From assembly GCA_903912585.1 (NCBI GenBank), contig CAIWHY010000340.1:1-14503 (forward strand): a stretch of DNA of 14,503 bases, in the 5' to 3' direction. The notes under the pieces are model-generated. The model saw only the letters and a program-made list of their open reading frames with translations. It searched no databases and had not been told where the DNA came from. Shown piece by piece: positions 12,981-14,503 of this stretch. The translations under genes were made by a program, and so were the position numbers. This DNA is from an uncultured Thermoleophilia bacterium (GTDB lineage Bacteria; Actinomycetota; Thermoleophilia; UBA2241). Every line of letters begins with the position of its first letter. The first letter of the stretch is position 1.

Positions 12981-14503
12981 CTACGCGTCGGCGCGCGCGT
13001 TCTCCGCCTGGTAGCCGGCGAGGAGCTCGAGCTCGCGTTCCTTCCTCGGGAAGAGGAAGAACACCAGCGCCAGGCCGCCGAGCATCGCGACGATCCCCGC
13101 CGCGTAGGCCCAGTTGGCGCCCTGCAGAAACGAGGTCTTCGCCGCCGCCGTGATCTGGGCCGCGTACTGCGGGTACTGCTGCGCGACGGCCGCGGCGCCG
13201 GCGAACGACTTCTGCAGCTCGGCCTGGACGCTCTGGGAGACGCCCTTGCCGTTCGGCGACGAGGCGATGGCCGCCGCGAACGCAGCCGCGTAGCCGGCGG
13301 CCAGGACGGCGCCGAGGATGGACTGCATGATGGCGCCGCCGAGGTCACGCTGCAGGTCGGCGGTGCCGGACGCCATGCCCACGCGCCGCACCGGCACCGA
13401 GCCGGTGAGCGCGCGTGCGGCCGGCGTGCCGGCGAGGCCGACCCCGATGCCGACGAACGCGAAGGCGAGGCCGACCTGCCAGTAGTGACTGGTCTCGGTC
13501 CACAGCACCAGCATGACGACGAAGCCGAGGAGGCAGAAGACGTCGCCGGCGAGCAGCGTGATCCGCGAGCCGAAACGCAGGATGAGCCGCGCCGAGACCG
13601 GGGCCGCGATCACCAGGAAGAGGGCCGCGGGGAGGAGCGCGGCGCCCGCCTTGAGCGTCGAGTCGCCGAGCACGTTCTGCAGGAACTGCTGCCCCACGAA
13701 CAGCGCTCCCATGAGCGTGCCGAAGACGATGATGCCGGCGAGCGCCGCTACCCAGAACGGACGCCGCCCCGCGACCTTGAGGTCGTAGAGAGGGTTCCTG
13801 GCGCGGCGCTGCCGTACGAAGAACGCCGCGCCGGCGGCGAGAGCGACGCCGGCGAGCACGAGCGTGCGCGTGCTCATGCCGGGCTCGGGTGCGAAGTTGA
13901 TCGCCAGCACCAGCGCGGCGACGAAGAAGATCGAGAGCACGCCGCCGATGTTGTCGACGGGCTCCGTCGCCTCGTTGACGTGGGCCGGGACGAGGAACAG
14001 CGAGAGCACGAGCCCAGCCACCGCGATGGGGATCGTGACCAGAAAGACGGAGCCCCAGAAGAAGTGCAGGAGCAGCGCTCCGGCGATCAGCGAGCCCAGG
14101 GCGGACATGGCGCCGCCGACGCCGGACCACAGGGCGATGGACTTGGTGCGCGCCGGGCCGGACCACAGCGCCGTGATGAGGGCGAGCGTCGTGGGGTAGG
14201 CCATGCCGGCCGCGAGCCCGCCGAGCACGCGGCCGCCGATGAGCACCGGGACGGACGGCGCGAACGCGGCGATCAGCGCCGCGGGCAGCGAGAGCACCAT
14301 GCCGAGTGCTAGCAGCAGCTTGCGCCCGTACCGGTCGCCGATGGCACCGAAGTAGAGCACCGAGGCGGCCAAGCCGAGCGAGTACGCCACGGCCACGAGG
14401 TCGAGCTGCGTCTGCGACGCGCCGAAGGCTTTGCCGATGTCCGGCAGCGCGACGTTGGCCACCGCCAGGTTGAGGTTGGCGACCGCGGCGACGAGGATGA
14501 GCG
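12981..14503 (-). CDS. MFS drug exporter, DHA2 (EmrB/QacA-like) family, N-terminus outside window
   Basis: About 507 residues of a polytopic proton-driven exporter. The frame continues to the right edge with LILVAAVANLNLAVANVALP, which matches the family's first transmembrane helix (usually LD-T-VNVALP), so the true start lies outside; the GTG at 14460-14462 falls inside that helix and is not a start. Visible are MFS motif A in FGAIGDRYGRK, about 14 hydrophobic segments as in DHA2 members, and a long Ala/Gln-rich extracytoplasmic loop (SFAGAAAVAQQYPQYAAQ) before the last helix. Motif C reads GVGGAMSALGSLIAG, with Ser in place of the usual Pro of GPxxGG. The C-terminal tail is short and charged. 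The substrate cannot be predicted. A weak hairpin (12959-12981) overlaps the stop; the DUF6325 gene follows 142 bases on. Confidence 0.92.
   Translation of the reverse strand, partial: LILVAAVANLNLAVANVALPDIGKAFGASQTQLDLVAVAYSLGLAASVLYFGAIGDRYGRKLLLALGMVLSLPAALIAAFAPSVPVLIGGRVLGGLAAGMAYPTTLALITALWSGPARTKSIALWSGVGGAMSALGSLIAGALLLHFFWGSVFLVTIPIAVAGLVLSLFLVPAHVNEATEPVDNIGGVLSIFFVAALVLAINFAPEPGMSTRTLVLAGVALAAGAAFFVRQRRARNPLYDLKVAGRRPFWVAALAGIIVFGTLMGALFVGQQFLQNVLGDSTLKAGAALLPAALFLVIAAPVSARLILRFGSRITLLAGDVFCLLGFVVMLVLWTETSHYWQVGLAFAFVGIGVGLAGTPAARALTGSVPVRRVGMASGTADLQRDLGGAIMQSILGAVLAAGYAAAFAAAIASSPNGKGVSQSVQAELQKSFAGAAAVAQQYPQYAAQITAAAKTSFLQGANWAYAAGIVAMLGGLALVFFLFPRKERELELLAGYQAENARADA

Noticed and set aside
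12959..12981. GGGGCC...GGCCCC hairpin at the MFS stop codon as a terminator
   Set aside because: It has only six base pairs, an 11-base loop and no T-run, and the arms overlap the stop codon. Too weak to list as a terminator.
12981..14462. GTG at 14460-14462 as the start of the MFS gene
   Set aside because: The frame continues upstream to the window edge with sequence that fits transmembrane helix 1, so this GTG is an internal valine.

Overview
The window is high-GC DNA with tightly packed genes, frequent GTG and TTG starts and good AGGAGG-type ribosome binding sites. The family mix suggests a high-GC actinobacterial chromosome, perhaps Thermoleophilia/Solirubrobacterales-like; that placement is inferred from gene content, not from a marker gene. 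It contains two DUF6325-type small proteins, two SHOCT proteins, a holin-domain/phosphodiesterase fusion, a DHA2 drug exporter and a large arylsulfatase. There are no rRNA or tRNA genes, no CRISPR array, and no transposase or integrase.

Layout. Positions 1-5184 hold three minus-strand genes, read from right to left: a CoA-disulfide reductase/rhodanese fusion (5184-3496), a 969-residue arylsulfatase with an unusual N-terminal DUF1269/DUF6325-like domain (3452-543), and a conserved hypothetical protein running off the left edge (450-1). A near-consensus TetR-type palindrome lies just upstream of the sulfatase. Next come a 338-base non-coding stretch with a perfect 17-bp hairpin (5185-5522) and a minus-strand pair, SHOCT protein then DUF6325 protein (6324-5523), preceded by a sequence matching the Streptomyces sigma-B stress promoter consensus. 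The only plus-strand genes are a SAM methyltransferase and a membrane holin-domain/alkaline-phosphatase-fold enzyme (6564-9395), probably co-transcribed. They meet a minus-strand block tail to tail within a single CTAG. That block reads: ClC-type chloride channel (11815-10466), a 72-residue glycine-zipper protein (10419-10201) and an NAPE-PLD/UlaG-like metallo-beta-lactamase-fold hydrolase (10195-9392). Upstream of it are a second DUF6325 + SHOCT pair, in the opposite gene order (12838-11997), and a DHA2-type MFS exporter running off the right edge (14503-12981).

How the genes may work together. The recurring element is the DUF6325-like domain: three copies in 14.5 kb, two paired with short SHOCT proteins that have a hydrophobic N-terminus and a Gln-rich segment, and one fused in front of a sulfatase. 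With the sigma-B-like promoter, a repeated GGGTAGG element upstream of DUF6325 and clc, a chloride channel, a thiol-disulfide reductase and an exporter, the region reads like an envelope/general-stress island. The linked DUF6325-SHOCT module, and the sulfatase that has acquired the same domain, are the best candidates for an undescribed system. The biochemical role of the module cannot be read from sequence.
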